Assembly (NCBI GenBank): GCA_023418475.1 | Contig: JAEZZO010000059.1 | Location: forward strand, 1-64,000 | Source of the DNA: Bacillota bacterium | GTDB taxonomy: Bacteria; Bacillota; Clostridia; Lachnospirales; Lachnospiraceae | DNA length: 64,000 nt | Reading direction: 5' to 3' | Shown: one piece after another, positions 27,928-36,896 of the stretch | Layout of the letters: each line of letters opens with the position of its first letter | Position numbering within the stretch: the stretch's first letter is position 1 | Position numbers and translations under genes: made by a program | The notes under the pieces: generated by a model | Database searches by the model: none | What the model was told of the DNA's origin: nothing | The model's input: only the letters and a program-made list of their open reading frames with translations

Positions 27928-28023
27928 ACAAAAGTGTGCCCCGCACACTCTCGCGATAATAAATCTTAAAATGCGCATCCCTCAAAGGGTTTAACTTTCA
28001 TAGGACGAACTTTCCTATAAATC
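27928..28023 (+). repeat. Dispersed multi-hairpin repeat, copy B (full length)
   Basis: Modules in order: ACAAAAGTGTGCC, GCACACTCTCGCGATAATAA, ATGCGCATCCCTCAAAGGGT, and the terminal hairpin CATAGGACGAACTTTCCTAT. It is adjacent to the rpmB terminator, in the convergent gap between the small membrane protein gene and rpmB. Confidence 0.85.
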
Positions 28024-28067
28024 AAAAAAACGGGTGTCAAGATCCCCCCTGACACCCATCGTTTTTT
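28024..28067 (-). terminator. Bidirectional terminator of rpmB
   Basis: GGGTGTCA (28032-28039) and TGACACCC (28050-28057) form an 8-bp stem with a C-rich loop. It is flanked by an A run on the left and TTTTTT on the right, so it can stop transcription from both sides. It begins right after the rpmB stop. Confidence 0.85.
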
Positions 28068-28068
28068 C

Positions 28069-28254
28069 TTATGCGCGTTCTACTTTACCGGATCTAAGAC
28101 AGGAAGTACAAACATACATTTTTCTTGCTGCACCGTCAACTTTGACTTTAACGGATTTAACATTGGATTTCCACATCTTGTTAGATCTTCTATGAGAATG
28201 ACTCACAGCGATTCCAAAGTGAGCACCTTTATCACATATTGCACATTTAGCCAT
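28069..28254 (-). CDS. rpmB: Large ribosomal subunit protein bL28
   Basis: A 61-residue ribosomal protein. MAKCAICDKGAHFGIAVSHS with the following SHRRSNKMWKSNVKSVKVKV and CTSCLRSGKVERA is the bL28 pattern. It is the zinc-binding (C+) form, with CxxC pairs CAIC and CTSC. GGAGGTGCTTTTG precedes the ATG at 28254; the frame starts 3 codons earlier but the later ATG gives the canonical start. In Firmicutes rpmB neighbours asp23-fakA, as here. Confidence 0.97.
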   Translation of the reverse strand: MAKCAICDKGAHFGIAVSHSHRRSNKMWKSNVKSVKVKVDGAARKMYVCTSCLRSGKVERA

Positions 28255-28387
28255 CAAAAGCACCTCCTTAGGTATAATTTACCATTTAAACAAAGACCCT
28301 ATAGGCCTCACAAACACATTTATTCTACCAGAATATGAATTATATTGCAAGCAGAATTTTGCCGGATTGTACTACTTGATGGTAATT

Positions 28388-28801
28388 TTATTCATGAAAA
28401 GTAGATTCCGTCTGATTTTTTACTACCTCTTCTACTTTCTCATCAATATCATCTTTTTTCTTTGTACCTTTACCGGTAAACTTATTAATTAAATCCGGTA
28501 CCATATCTAAAATTTTAGTTACACTATCCTGATCTTTAATATTTACTAATTTAGAAATACCATTTTGAATAACTAATACAGAACTGGGTGATATCTTTCC
28601 GCCCATACCGCCTCCTGCATTATTTTTTTTCTCACCGGAAAATGCACCGGCAGCTACTCCAAAGCTGACCTCGACTAATGGTAATATGATCGTATTTTCG
28701 TCAACTCTGACTGCATCACCTACCACTGTCTTAGTGGTAATAAAATTATCCATTCCACGGAATAATGATTCAACTGTAGAGTTAAAATTATTATCTGCCA
28801 T
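28388..28801 (-). CDS. gerW: GerW/YtfJ family spore protein
   Basis: A 137-residue protein of the YtfJ (GerW) family, mother-cell or forespore-expressed and involved in spore germination or coat-associated functions in Bacillus. The pattern STVESLFRGMDNFITTKTVV, LPLVEVSFGVAAGAFSGEKK, GGGMGGKISPSSVLVIQNGI is clear. The C-terminal tail is charged and variable. It starts one base after the DUF2953 stop with GGAGGCG upstream, so the two form a transcription unit, as seen in other Clostridia. Confidence 0.92.
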   Translation of the reverse strand: MADNNFNSTVESLFRGMDNFITTKTVVGDAVRVDENTIILPLVEVSFGVAAGAFSGEKKNNAGGGMGGKISPSSVLVIQNGISKLVNIKDQDSVTKILDMVPDLINKFTGKGTKKKDDIDEKVEEVVKNQTESTFHE

Positions 28802-29935
28802 TTATAACGCCTCCTTTAATAATTGAAAATTATTCTTTAATGTTTTAAATCGTTTATCCAGGATAAGTCTAATTACTATTATAAGAATTGTAAGTAATCT
28901 TATCCTCCCTTTCGCATAATGCTTTCCTTCAAATTTCTTATTTACAAAATCAGGAACAATCTCTATCTTATCACCATAAAAGCTATAAAGGAACCCCATT
29001 GCTCCTAATGCCTGCCCTGTACTACAGGGATCTCCTGTCCCAAATTCAATTCTCGATTCTAATTTCGTCGGTAAAATATGCTTTATTAATTTCTTCAAGC
29101 TGTTAAAAGTAATCTGAAACCCTTCCTTGTTATATTCATTCTTAATAAAATCTGATAGCAGCCTTATTTTTTGTTTCATATTTACAGCATTGTCATACCA
29201 CTCTCTTATTTTGTCTTTCAATCCTGTAAAAAATGCAATAATTCTGTCTTTAAGATTAATTATTTTAAAATATATCCTATAAAAAACCGATTTCTTCTCT
29301 TGCTTTTTTACGGTATCTTCTGGTCCCTCATCCTCTCCGTTATTCTCTCCTGTTGATTGAAATGTTACATCTGTGTTGTTACTCTCTCCGAAATAATGTT
29401 CTGATTTTTCATTAATCTCCTTTGAAGTCCTTATTATTTCTTTCTGCTTAAACGTCGCTTCTTTGAGTCTGAGTTTCGCTTCTTCGGCAGATTTTCCTTC
29501 GTTACTGATCTCGCTGCCAGCTGTTATATTTGGTGTTGGTTTCACTTTTTGGGCTGAACCCTCCCGCTGTTTTATGATCGGCGCCTTCTTTTTTTTTGAA
29601 GACCTCTTTTTTCCGGACGAGATCTTTTTCCCATTCGGACGCCTCATGTTTTTCTTACTTTTTTGCTTTTTCGGATTTAAATTATCAAAAAGTGTAAACC
29701 ACATAATCTTGATTTTTATATGAAGTTTTCCTTCAATATAGGAAAATCCGGCATTTACAAAGTGCAAAAGCCATGCCGCACCGCCCTCCATATGAAATTT
29801 ATCTCCATGTTCGATAGCCACATGATATCTTACAGGTATCAGTAATACGGTCAGAAGGATCAGTAAAAGCAGCCCTAATATTACCAATAATATGAAACCT
29901 ATTAATTTAAATATAAATAGGATTATAGGAAGCAT
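28802..29935 (-). CDS. DUF2953-domain membrane protein (YtfI-like)
   Basis: A 377-residue protein. An N-terminal membrane helix (LFIFKLIGFILLVILGLLLL) leads into VRYHVAIEHGDKFHMEGGAA, then a long charged linker (residues about 90-230, rich in Lys and Glu), then the DUF2953 core with IEFGTGDPCSTGQALGAMGF and IEIVPDFVNKKFEGKHYAKG, and a final helix. In Bacillus ytfI and ytfJ are neighbours and contribute to spore function, and the pair is conserved here. The linker is unusually long. Only a weak ribosome site is visible. Confidence 0.85.
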   Translation of the reverse strand: MLPIILFIFKLIGFILLVILGLLLLILLTVLLIPVRYHVAIEHGDKFHMEGGAAWLLHFVNAGFSYIEGKLHIKIKIMWFTLFDNLNPKKQKSKKNMRRPNGKKISSGKKRSSKKKKAPIIKQREGSAQKVKPTPNITAGSEISNEGKSAEEAKLRLKEATFKQKEIIRTSKEINEKSEHYFGESNNTDVTFQSTGENNGEDEGPEDTVKKQEKKSVFYRIYFKIINLKDRIIAFFTGLKDKIREWYDNAVNMKQKIRLLSDFIKNEYNKEGFQITFNSLKKLIKHILPTKLESRIEFGTGDPCSTGQALGAMGFLYSFYGDKIEIVPDFVNKKFEGKHYAKGRIRLLTILIIVIRLILDKRFKTLKNNFQLLKEAL

Positions 29936-30003
29936 TTTTCATCCCTCATCGTCATAATATACAATCGTTACACGAAAATCTCTGATCAACTTTCTTTCAT
30001 TTC

Positions 30004-30312
30004 TTATGTAAAATAATTACGAACATCAAAATTGCCGGTCTTTTTGTAAACTTCCATCAGCATATGCTCTACCAGACCAAACGCCTCCTCTTTTCCTCTA
30101 GCCAGTCCAACGATACGAATTTCTGCTTTATTATAATGCGGAAAAAGCAACTCATTCGCATCAATAATCTCAAACAGGTTGTCCGGATGAGAGGCAAATG
30201 CAATACAGTATACACCAAAAGTTGCTTCTTTATTATTAATGGAAGCCACGACCTTATCCTTTTTCTTTTTTATTTTATCGCCGACATACAGGCGCGATGT
30301 CCATAAAATCAT
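30004..30312 (-). CDS. Conserved protein of unknown function (102 residues)
   Basis: A small cytoplasmic protein starting MILWTSRLYVGDKIKKKKDK and ending KTGNFDVRNYFT. A basic N-terminal part is followed by FGVYCIAFASHPDNLFEIID and KAEIRIVGLARGKEEAFGLV, which suggest an alpha/beta fold. It resembles short uncharacterised proteins found in many Lachnospiraceae. AAGGTATCTT precedes the ATG. It is upstream of DUF2953 and in the same direction, so cotranscription is possible. No function can be given. Confidence 0.7.
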   Translation of the reverse strand: MILWTSRLYVGDKIKKKKDKVVASINNKEATFGVYCIAFASHPDNLFEIIDANELLFPHYNKAEIRIVGLARGKEEAFGLVEHMLMEVYKKTGNFDVRNYFT

Positions 30313-30389
30313 AAGATACCTTACCTTTTGAAAACAAATTTATTATCTGTTGTTAGTATACCACAAATTACCATTTATCATACAATCAA

Positions 30390-31808
30390 TTATGACTTAA
30401 TTATTTCATTAATGATCTCATAACAGGCATATTTTTCATAAGTATCCGTACAGTGTTCAAAACTATACCTTACATAATCCATTACTTCTTTATGATTTTC
30501 GAAAAATACCGGTACTTTATTTATTGTATTAGCCATCACCGCACGGCTTATCATTCTATCGATCTTCCCGAATAAAGCCGTCAATTCCTTTTCCAGGCTC
30601 TTCATTTCCTTTTCTATTCTATCTTTTGTAACGACTGTTTCCGGATCGTTCCGGTCCAGTTCTACAAACAGGCTGTTGGACAGTAAATTCCCGGTGCGTT
30701 TTAAAACCTCCAGAAGCGGGTCAAGCATAAGACCTTCTGCCAGGAATCTGTGATCTTTGTCAACATCATAGAATGCATTCTCCATCCATTCGATATCTGC
30801 CGATAATGTTTCCTGTACTCCCTCAAGATCCGTAAACTGTTCAAGTACATCAGTGGAAACATCATATTTTTCATTTGCAAAAAACATCTCATTAATATAA
30901 CCTATGATCGTATCGGATGCCTTTTCGGCCTTCGTGCTTTCTGTAATTTGCATCCCCGCATAGGGTGTACAAAGTAGTATCGCATATAATTCATTAATTA
31001 TTTCTGCAAGTCCATAATAAACGGTAGTCTCCGTTTCAAGACTAATTGTTGCCGCCTGAAGTACTCTTACCGCACTCTCATATTCCTCTTTACTCATATC
31101 TTTATAATTAAGCGCCATAAGTTTCTCTTTCTTGTTCCAAAGCTCAGGATACAACTCTTCCAAGCCCTCTACCGGATACAGCATAGCAGAGGTTTTAATC
31201 ATATACAAAAATGTATCGAAAGATGCCCCATCTGCACCAAGATATGCTTCCAGACCTCGCTTCATAATATCAAAATACTTTTGTTTCGTAATTCGTATCG
31301 GTAATTGACCAAGCATTTCTTTTATTTTCTCATTAATCACCAGATTATCCTCTGTATCAAAGATATATCTTAAGATGTCCCTGGAGATCAGCTCTTCATC
31401 AATCGTAACCGCTTCCTCAGTATATCGATATTCCTGACGGTTTAAGACATACTCAAAATTTTGGAAAATATCCACATATGCAGTTAACATATTCATTCTA
31501 TTACTGATATTTCCACGTATCGCATCAACTTCTTTAATCGAAGTTTCCCGGTCAATCCCACTTCTATTTGTAAGAACCTGATCTCGAATCACTCTATTTA
31601 TTTGAGCCATAGTATCAAGTGCTTCCCTGCTCCACGTATTTTCATCATCATAATAGGATTCATAGAAAGCAAAATAATGCATTGCCAGACGTACTTTGGC
31701 AAGTATCTGATAATGATCTGCCAATTGGCTAAAAAGAGAAGGAATGCTCTCCTCCAGTAATTGTTTGTTCTGTATATCCTGTACTATTTTTTTTAACTTT
31801 TTATCCAT
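30390..31808 (-). CDS. Conserved all-helical protein of unknown function (472 residues)
   Basis: A 472-residue, strongly acidic and helical cytoplasmic protein with no signal peptide or membrane segment. Blocks such as LMHYFAFYESYYDDENTWSR-like sequence at the N-terminus, AYLGADGASFDTFLYMIKTS and YAILLCTPYAGMQITESTKA show no enzymatic motif that I recognise. AGTTTGNLLSNSLF-like patterns are absent, so a repeat structure is unlikely. The gene precedes the 102-residue protein, with 77 bases between them. It is probably a family restricted to this lineage. Confidence 0.7.
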   Translation of the reverse strand: MDKKLKKIVQDIQNKQLLEESIPSLFSQLADHYQILAKVRLAMHYFAFYESYYDDENTWSREALDTMAQINRVIRDQVLTNRSGIDRETSIKEVDAIRGNISNRMNMLTAYVDIFQNFEYVLNRQEYRYTEEAVTIDEELISRDILRYIFDTEDNLVINEKIKEMLGQLPIRITKQKYFDIMKRGLEAYLGADGASFDTFLYMIKTSAMLYPVEGLEELYPELWNKKEKLMALNYKDMSKEEYESAVRVLQAATISLETETTVYYGLAEIINELYAILLCTPYAGMQITESTKAEKASDTIIGYINEMFFANEKYDVSTDVLEQFTDLEGVQETLSADIEWMENAFYDVDKDHRFLAEGLMLDPLLEVLKRTGNLLSNSLFVELDRNDPETVVTKDRIEKEMKSLEKELTALFGKIDRMISRAVMANTINKVPVFFENHKEVMDYVRYSFEHCTDTYEKYACYEIINEIIKS

Positions 31809-31907
31809 TTATCATTACCATCCCATTAATCATTTTATCTGTTTTCATCTATATTATAACAGCAAAATACATAATAAACCAGTTTTTTTGTATAATCTTC
31901 TGCCAGC

Positions 31908-31957
31908 ATCCTCCTGAGTGCCTATTGTACACAGGACATCCTCGTATGAAATAAAAG
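31908..31957 (+). repeat. Degenerate copy E of the dispersed repeat
   Basis: GCATCCTCCTGAGTGCCTAT, then ACACAGGACATCCTCGTATG, then AAATAAAA, follow the 3' modules of copies A and C (GCATCCTCCCGGAGGG, CATAGGACGAACTTTCC, TAATAAAA) with several substitutions. The similarity is only visible by eye and may be a decayed copy. Confidence 0.4.
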
Positions 31958-31990
31958 GGCTGTCAGCTAATTAAACTGCAACAGCCCCTT
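31950..31990 (-). terminator. Terminator after the rhomboid-like gene
   Basis: GGGCTGT (31957-31963) and ACAGCCC (31981-31987) form the stem. The minus strand continues with TTTTATTT, so this ends transcription of the rhomboid-like gene. Confidence 0.65.
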
Positions 31991-32092
31991 CGAACTACAA
32001 TCCCTCTGATTCTATTCCATATAAATCAATAATCCGGGATCCACCAAAATATTGGCTCAAAATATTTTTCAACATCCACCTGTATTATTTTA

Positions 32093-32959
32093 TTAGTGAT
32101 GAACATGTTCATGCGTAAATAAATGATCCATACAATATTCATAATTCCCATCACATTTTGAACAAAAACGAAATTCAAGCTGCTCATTATCCAATTCTGT
32201 TCTTCCACATACCGCGCACTTATGTCGGGTGATGACATTACGTCCTTGAAACTGTGAGACATTTCCCTGGCTTTTTGCTTCATGTACCTGCTTACGATAT
32301 GCTGCTTTGCGCTTATATTCTCCAGGTGATATCCGGTTATAATTTCTCGTGGTAAAAAAGAAAATTAAGAAGTTAGCAAGAGAAACTACTAACGGTATAA
32401 TCAAGTAAAATTGTTTGCTTGTAATATATCCTATTATATTAAAAATATAAACCGCGCCCTGAAACATTGCCAGGTATTTTGCCTTAATCGGAATAATAAA
32501 ATAAAATAAGAACTGCATATCCGGGTACATTGCCGCATATGCAAAAAACAAAGTGCTGCAGACAACATTCAAACTGGAAACAGGATTACTTTGACCAACA
32601 ATTAAAAAGGTTATAAAGTCGGCTATCATATTAAAGATGATTCCAGAAAAAACATATAGGTTAAACCGGAAAGCTCCCCATGCATTCTCAAGTGCATTAC
32701 CAATAATATAGTAAAAATAAATCATAATTGCTAAAAATAAGATACCCCGAAATGAACTTACAGGTATAATAAATGTAAACAACCGCCACACTTGTCCCTT
32801 TGCTATTTGTGCAAAATCAAGACTAAGATAATGAAAGTAAACTAGGGGCATAAATGAGCCAACCAGAACACCTATGAAAAAAAGTATCGATATATATCTC
32901 ATGAGACCTGTTATCGCAAACCGTCCGAATTTTCTTTCCAGTTTATTCAGAAATTTCAT
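32093..32959 (-). CDS. Rhomboid-like membrane protein with C-terminal zinc ribbon
   Basis: A protein of about 288 residues with six or so membrane helices, arranged as in the rhomboid family: GQVWRLFTFIIPVSSFRGIL and YFYYIIGNALENAWGAFRFN match the WR and amphipathic loop regions. The catalytic GxSG is not seen (the region reads NPVSSLNVVCSTLFFAYAAM), so it is probably not a protease. The last 60 residues carry a zinc ribbon: CAVCGRTELD, then CSKCDGNYEYC and a His-rich end (HLFTHEHVHH). The start is the ATG at 32959; the frame begins three codons earlier with GTG. The partner and role are unknown. Confidence 0.75.
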   Translation of the reverse strand: MKFLNKLERKFGRFAITGLMRYISILFFIGVLVGSFMPLVYFHYLSLDFAQIAKGQVWRLFTFIIPVSSFRGILFLAIMIYFYYIIGNALENAWGAFRFNLYVFSGIIFNMIADFITFLIVGQSNPVSSLNVVCSTLFFAYAAMYPDMQFLFYFIIPIKAKYLAMFQGAVYIFNIIGYITSKQFYLIIPLVVSLANFLIFFFTTRNYNRISPGEYKRKAAYRKQVHEAKSQGNVSQFQGRNVITRHKCAVCGRTELDNEQLEFRFCSKCDGNYEYCMDHLFTHEHVHH

Positions 32960-32987
32960 ATCAAACACCTGTACCTTTCAAACTCAA

Positions 32988-33923
32988 CTAAAAGACCTTC
33001 TTTTTTCTAAAAATCAATACTATGATAGAAGCAATAATCAGCGCTGTGCTGACACTAATGTAAAAACCGATTGGGTTATTCGCTCCGGGTATCACTTTAA
33101 AATTCATACCATAAAAGCTTGCGATCATAGTCGGAATGGAAAGCACTATTGTAATAGCTGCTAAGAATTTCATGACTATATTTTGATTATTGGAAATAAT
33201 AGATGCAAAAGTTCCCATAATTCCTGTCAAAATGCCATTATAGATATTCGCCATCTCAATCGCCTGCTTATTCTCTATAATCAGATCTTCCAGAAGATCT
33301 TCATCCTCCGGATAATGCTTAATGGTATCTAATTTTAACATTTTCTCAAACACTACTTCATTGGAACGAAGAGAGGTTGTAAAATAAACCAGACTCTTCT
33401 GTAGCTCTAATAGTTCAATCAGCTCACTGTTCTGTGTAGCTATATGGAGTTTTCGCTCAATATCTTCACTTTTTCTATCGATGCTTCGCAGATTTTGCAG
33501 AAAGGTTGAAGCATTACGATACAGTATTTGAAGAATAAACCGCGTTTTTTTAAATGTATAAAAATCTCTTACCCGTCCATCGGCAAAGCATTTTAATACC
33601 GGTGTTTCTTCCAGGCAGACAGTAATCAGGTACTCCTTCGCTACGATTATTCCAAGAGGTATCGTCACATAACGATCCTTATCATTTCTTTTTTCCAAAG
33701 CAGGTATATCTACTAATATTAAATTATAGTTATCCTCCACTTCAATACGTGCACGTTCTTCTTCATCGAGCGGAGCTCTGAGATGATCAATCTCGATACC
33801 GGTTGCTTCTGCAATCTCAAGTAATTCTGTAGCAGAGGGATTTGTCATTGCTATCCAGCTTCCCTCCGATATTTGGGTCATTCTTTGCAATGATCCTTCC
33901 ATTGTTTTATAAATCTCGATCAT
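32988..33923 (-). CDS. corA: CorA-like magnesium/divalent metal transporter
   Basis: A 311-residue CorA/ZntB family channel. A large cytoplasmic N-terminal domain (to about residue 245) is followed by two C-terminal helices joined by the YGMNFK signature (the GMN motif) and ended by LIFRKKKVF. EKRNDKDRYVTIPLGIIVAK and LLEDLIIENKQAIEMANIYN are typical. The start at 33923 has AAGGAGGG 4 bases upstream; the frame extends 33 codons further without support. It should work as a homopentamer for Mg2+ uptake. Confidence 0.93.
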   Translation of the reverse strand: MIEIYKTMEGSLQRMTQISEGSWIAMTNPSATELLEIAEATGIEIDHLRAPLDEEERARIEVEDNYNLILVDIPALEKRNDKDRYVTIPLGIIVAKEYLITVCLEETPVLKCFADGRVRDFYTFKKTRFILQILYRNASTFLQNLRSIDRKSEDIERKLHIATQNSELIELLELQKSLVYFTTSLRSNEVVFEKMLKLDTIKHYPEDEDLLEDLIIENKQAIEMANIYNGILTGIMGTFASIISNNQNIVMKFLAAITIVLSIPTMIASFYGMNFKVIPGANNPIGFYISVSTALIIASIIVLIFRKKKVF

Positions 33924-34427
33924 AAAACCCTCCTTTCTACCTACACCCATGAATATGGGAGGCAACACAAACCTGCCGTGAGGAAAACTTTCCCACTGCA
34001 TAGGGGCAGCATAGGAGAACATATCTTATATTATGACCGTAAGATGGAATTTCAAACCAAACGGCGCAACATAATCAATGTTCTTATTAGTCCCTGTTAC
34101 ATTGTAATTTCTACTCCGATTATGACTACTACCGGGGCCGGCTTCCATCCTTACCACATCCTTCTTATCCGTTTTTCTTTTTTCACTTAACAGTATTAAA
34201 TAAATATTTATTTTATGTTTTAATCAATACATCTTTTGGCATATTTACTCAAATACTTATTATTTTGTTTCATTACGATTAAATTTGTTACTTTTACTAT
34301 TATCAACTCATAGGATAATGCATCTAATGTATCTATAATTAAGACATATTATATGTTTTTATATTTCCTTTGTCAAACAAAACAGGATATAATAATTCTT
34401 AAAATTTTCTTATAAAACAATAAATTG
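33924..34427. other. Long leader region upstream of corA
   Basis: About 500 bases without a credible gene. On the minus strand it contains several short inverted repeats: GGCA-TGCC around 33980, CCCAT-ATGGG around 33950 and ACAATGT-ACATTG around 34090. I compared it by eye with the M-box, NiCo, ydaO and yybP classes and could not fit any. A metal-responsive leader is possible but not shown. Confidence 0.3.
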
Positions 34428-34465
34428 AAGCTGCTGAAATCACCTCGAAAGGTTTCCAGCAGCTT
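34428..34465 (-). terminator. Terminator of the chemoreceptor gene
   Basis: AAGCTGCTGAAA (34428-34439) and TTTCCAGCAGCTT (34453-34465) pair with one bulge. The minus strand then reads CAATTTATTGTTTT. It lies 36 bases past the stop of the chemoreceptor gene. Confidence 0.75.
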
Positions 34466-34500
34466 ATAATATGTACTATTATTTTCGATCCGTCTCACGG

Positions 34501-36660
34501 TTAATCACCTAAACTAAAATGATCAATTACCTCCGTTCTTGTATACGTTACCTCGTCCGGTACCACCTCAGCCACCAGATAATTATATAAATAGATGATC
34601 GGATCATGACCTTGTCCAAAGGGATCCTGGCCAAAGGCTTTCTGGATCAATCCTCTCTTGATCAGTCCCAAAATTTCGTCATCATAGTCAAAGCTTAATA
34701 TCTTAATCTTGTCTTGCAGCTTCATCTCTTCCATCACTCTTACTGCACCAACAGCACCCTTACCAATGAATAAAATACCTTTTAGGCTTGGTAAATAATA
34801 TAATTTTTCTTTTAACTTTTTATATACCAGATTATTATTCTCCTCTTCCTCCAATTCACTGATAATCCTTATATTCTTATGTTTCATAATTTCTGCCACT
34901 GCCGCATCCCTGCGTATCTGATAAAGCGAAGTAGATTTATCCCCCTGGAAGATAAGTATTTCCCCTTCATCATTCACACATTTTGCCATAAGTTCTCCTG
35001 CTAATCTACCTTCCGCATAAAAGTCAGGTCCAAAATAGGAAAGACGGCTTGCCTTATCCGGCAGATCACAGTTATAAGCCATTACAGGTATTTTCTTCCT
35101 ATTTGCAATAGTAATACACTGCTCAATTCCATGAATGATGCCGGGTACAATCAATCCGCTGCAGCCAATTTCAATTTTTTCTTTCAAATGGTCAAGAAAG
35201 TTGCGATCAGTCTTTTCAAAATCAACAAATTCAATCTCTACATTCTTACCCTTCAGCTCAGTTTGTGCATAGAGCGCACCTTCTCTTACAGAAACCCAAA
35301 AAGGGTTGTCTATAGGACATATCATAATAAATTTTATTTTCTTATGATTTTCCAGATGAACGGGTGCTACCGAGGTGGTATATCTTTTAAGGAGATTTTC
35401 AATACTGGATAGCATTTTCTTTAGTGAAATAGCCTGTGTATTAATTTCCTCATTCTCTGCCAGTTCCTCCTCTGTGACAGCAGCCACATCCTGTGTAATA
35501 CTCGATATTTCATTGGAACTATCATGTAGTGAAATACCTTGTACACTTATTTCTTTTGTGCTCTCACCAATCATAACAGATTCATGATATACCTGTTTAA
35601 TATCCGTATTTAGAATATTGGCATTCTGATTAATCGTGTCAAAGGACTTCTTGGCAATATCAAATATCCCCTTACCAGAGCTGAAACTATCCGTAACATG
35701 TGATATACTTTCACTTACTTTTTCATTATTCTTCATGATATCAACAAGCAGCTTTTCTATCTGTGTAACACTATTCTTAGTAGCATCTGATAACTTGTTC
35801 ATCTCCTGCGCAACAACAGTAAATCCTCTTCCGGCCTCCCCGGCCCGAGCGGCTTCTACTCTGGAATTAAGCGATAAAAGATTGAGCTGTCCGGTAATGT
35901 TCATGATTAAGCTTCCGAACTCATTAATTTCAGATAAATTAGACGCTAAGGTTTTAATAAAAGCCGAGGTTTCCTCAAGATTTGCAGAAATTACACCGAT
36001 CATATTATCATATTGTTCCAGATAACCGGCCCCATCCGATGTAAGCTTAACGGTATTCTCTACAAATCCCTCAATATCTGCCAGAGTAGCCGTTATCCTG
36101 TTGGCACCGAGCTGTACCTTTTCTATTCCCTCCAGCGTCATTTTTGCTATTCGTAACTGCTCCTGTGCCTTTTCGGCAACCACTGACATGTTAGAGGCTA
36201 TTTGTTCGTTCCCTTTATAATTCATATCTATGCTCTTTGTTACTTTATCGACCGCATCGGATAAGATTACCACATTGCTTTTTGTAGATTCAATATAACT
36301 GAGAAGATTTCTTTTCATATCATTAAAAGAAGAGGTCAATATTTCAAGTCCCTTTGTCTTTTCAGATATAATATCATTGATGTTTAAATTTCCCTGTGAT
36401 AATACTATCGCATTTTCGTCTATCAAACGTACGGCATTAAAAAATCGCATTAGCAGGAAGAGCAGCATCCCCGCTGCAATCAGAAGAATAAACAATATAG
36501 AAGGAATTACAAAATGAAATACTTTGGGACTTATGAATTGCAATAATAACATAAGAAGAATGAAACCGGGAACACCGGCGGCGAGAAGTAGAATTATTGA
36601 TTGTGTATTATTACCATTAAAGTTAATTTTTTGTAACCAATTCATGATTTTTTTCATCAT
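34501..36660 (-). CDS. Chemoreceptor signalling domain fused to a C-terminal sugar-binding-like domain
   Basis: A 719-residue protein. Two membrane helices (about 20-43 and 48-72) are joined by a loop of only a few residues, so almost nothing faces outside. A HAMP-like stretch and a long coiled coil follow, with the MCP hairpin tip NLLSLNSRVEAARAGEAGRG at about 260-279. From about residue 441 the protein becomes a type I periplasmic-binding fold (KIKFIMICPIDNPFWVSVRE, GCSGLIVPGIIHGIEQCITI, YFGPDFYAEGRLAGELMAKC, GEILIFQGDKSTSLYQIRRD). By topology this domain should be in the cytoplasm. The ribosome site is GGGGGG before tandem ATGs. It is monocistronic. Confidence 0.88.
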   Translation of the reverse strand: MMKKIMNWLQKINFNGNNTQSIILLLAAGVPGFILLMLLLQFISPKVFHFVIPSILFILLIAAGMLLFLLMRFFNAVRLIDENAIVLSQGNLNINDIISEKTKGLEILTSSFNDMKRNLLSYIESTKSNVVILSDAVDKVTKSIDMNYKGNEQIASNMSVVAEKAQEQLRIAKMTLEGIEKVQLGANRITATLADIEGFVENTVKLTSDGAGYLEQYDNMIGVISANLEETSAFIKTLASNLSEINEFGSLIMNITGQLNLLSLNSRVEAARAGEAGRGFTVVAQEMNKLSDATKNSVTQIEKLLVDIMKNNEKVSESISHVTDSFSSGKGIFDIAKKSFDTINQNANILNTDIKQVYHESVMIGESTKEISVQGISLHDSSNEISSITQDVAAVTEEELAENEEINTQAISLKKMLSSIENLLKRYTTSVAPVHLENHKKIKFIMICPIDNPFWVSVREGALYAQTELKGKNVEIEFVDFEKTDRNFLDHLKEKIEIGCSGLIVPGIIHGIEQCITIANRKKIPVMAYNCDLPDKASRLSYFGPDFYAEGRLAGELMAKCVNDEGEILIFQGDKSTSLYQIRRDAAVAEIMKHKNIRIISELEEEENNNLVYKKLKEKLYYLPSLKGILFIGKGAVGAVRVMEEMKLQDKIKILSFDYDDEILGLIKRGLIQKAFGQDPFGQGHDPIIYLYNYLVAEVVPDEVTYTRTEVIDHFSLGD

Positions 36661-36896
36661 TTGAAGCCCCCCGACTTTTAATCAACACTTATTTTATAAA
36701 CTAAGCGCTATTTCGTGTAGCAAATTATTACAATTATTAGTTTATCATCTCATGCCTATGGATACAATATACAAATAAGCAGAAATTTTCCATTTAATTT
36801 TATGCATATTTTACTCGAACTCTGCTTAATTATAATTCGAATATCAAAAGCCAGAAAATGATTTACCGGATGAATATGAGTGCATATATATAGGAG

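Noticed and set aside
33924..34427. M-box, NiCo or yybP-ykoY riboswitch before corA
   Set aside because: None of the conserved cores of these classes could be found on the minus strand.
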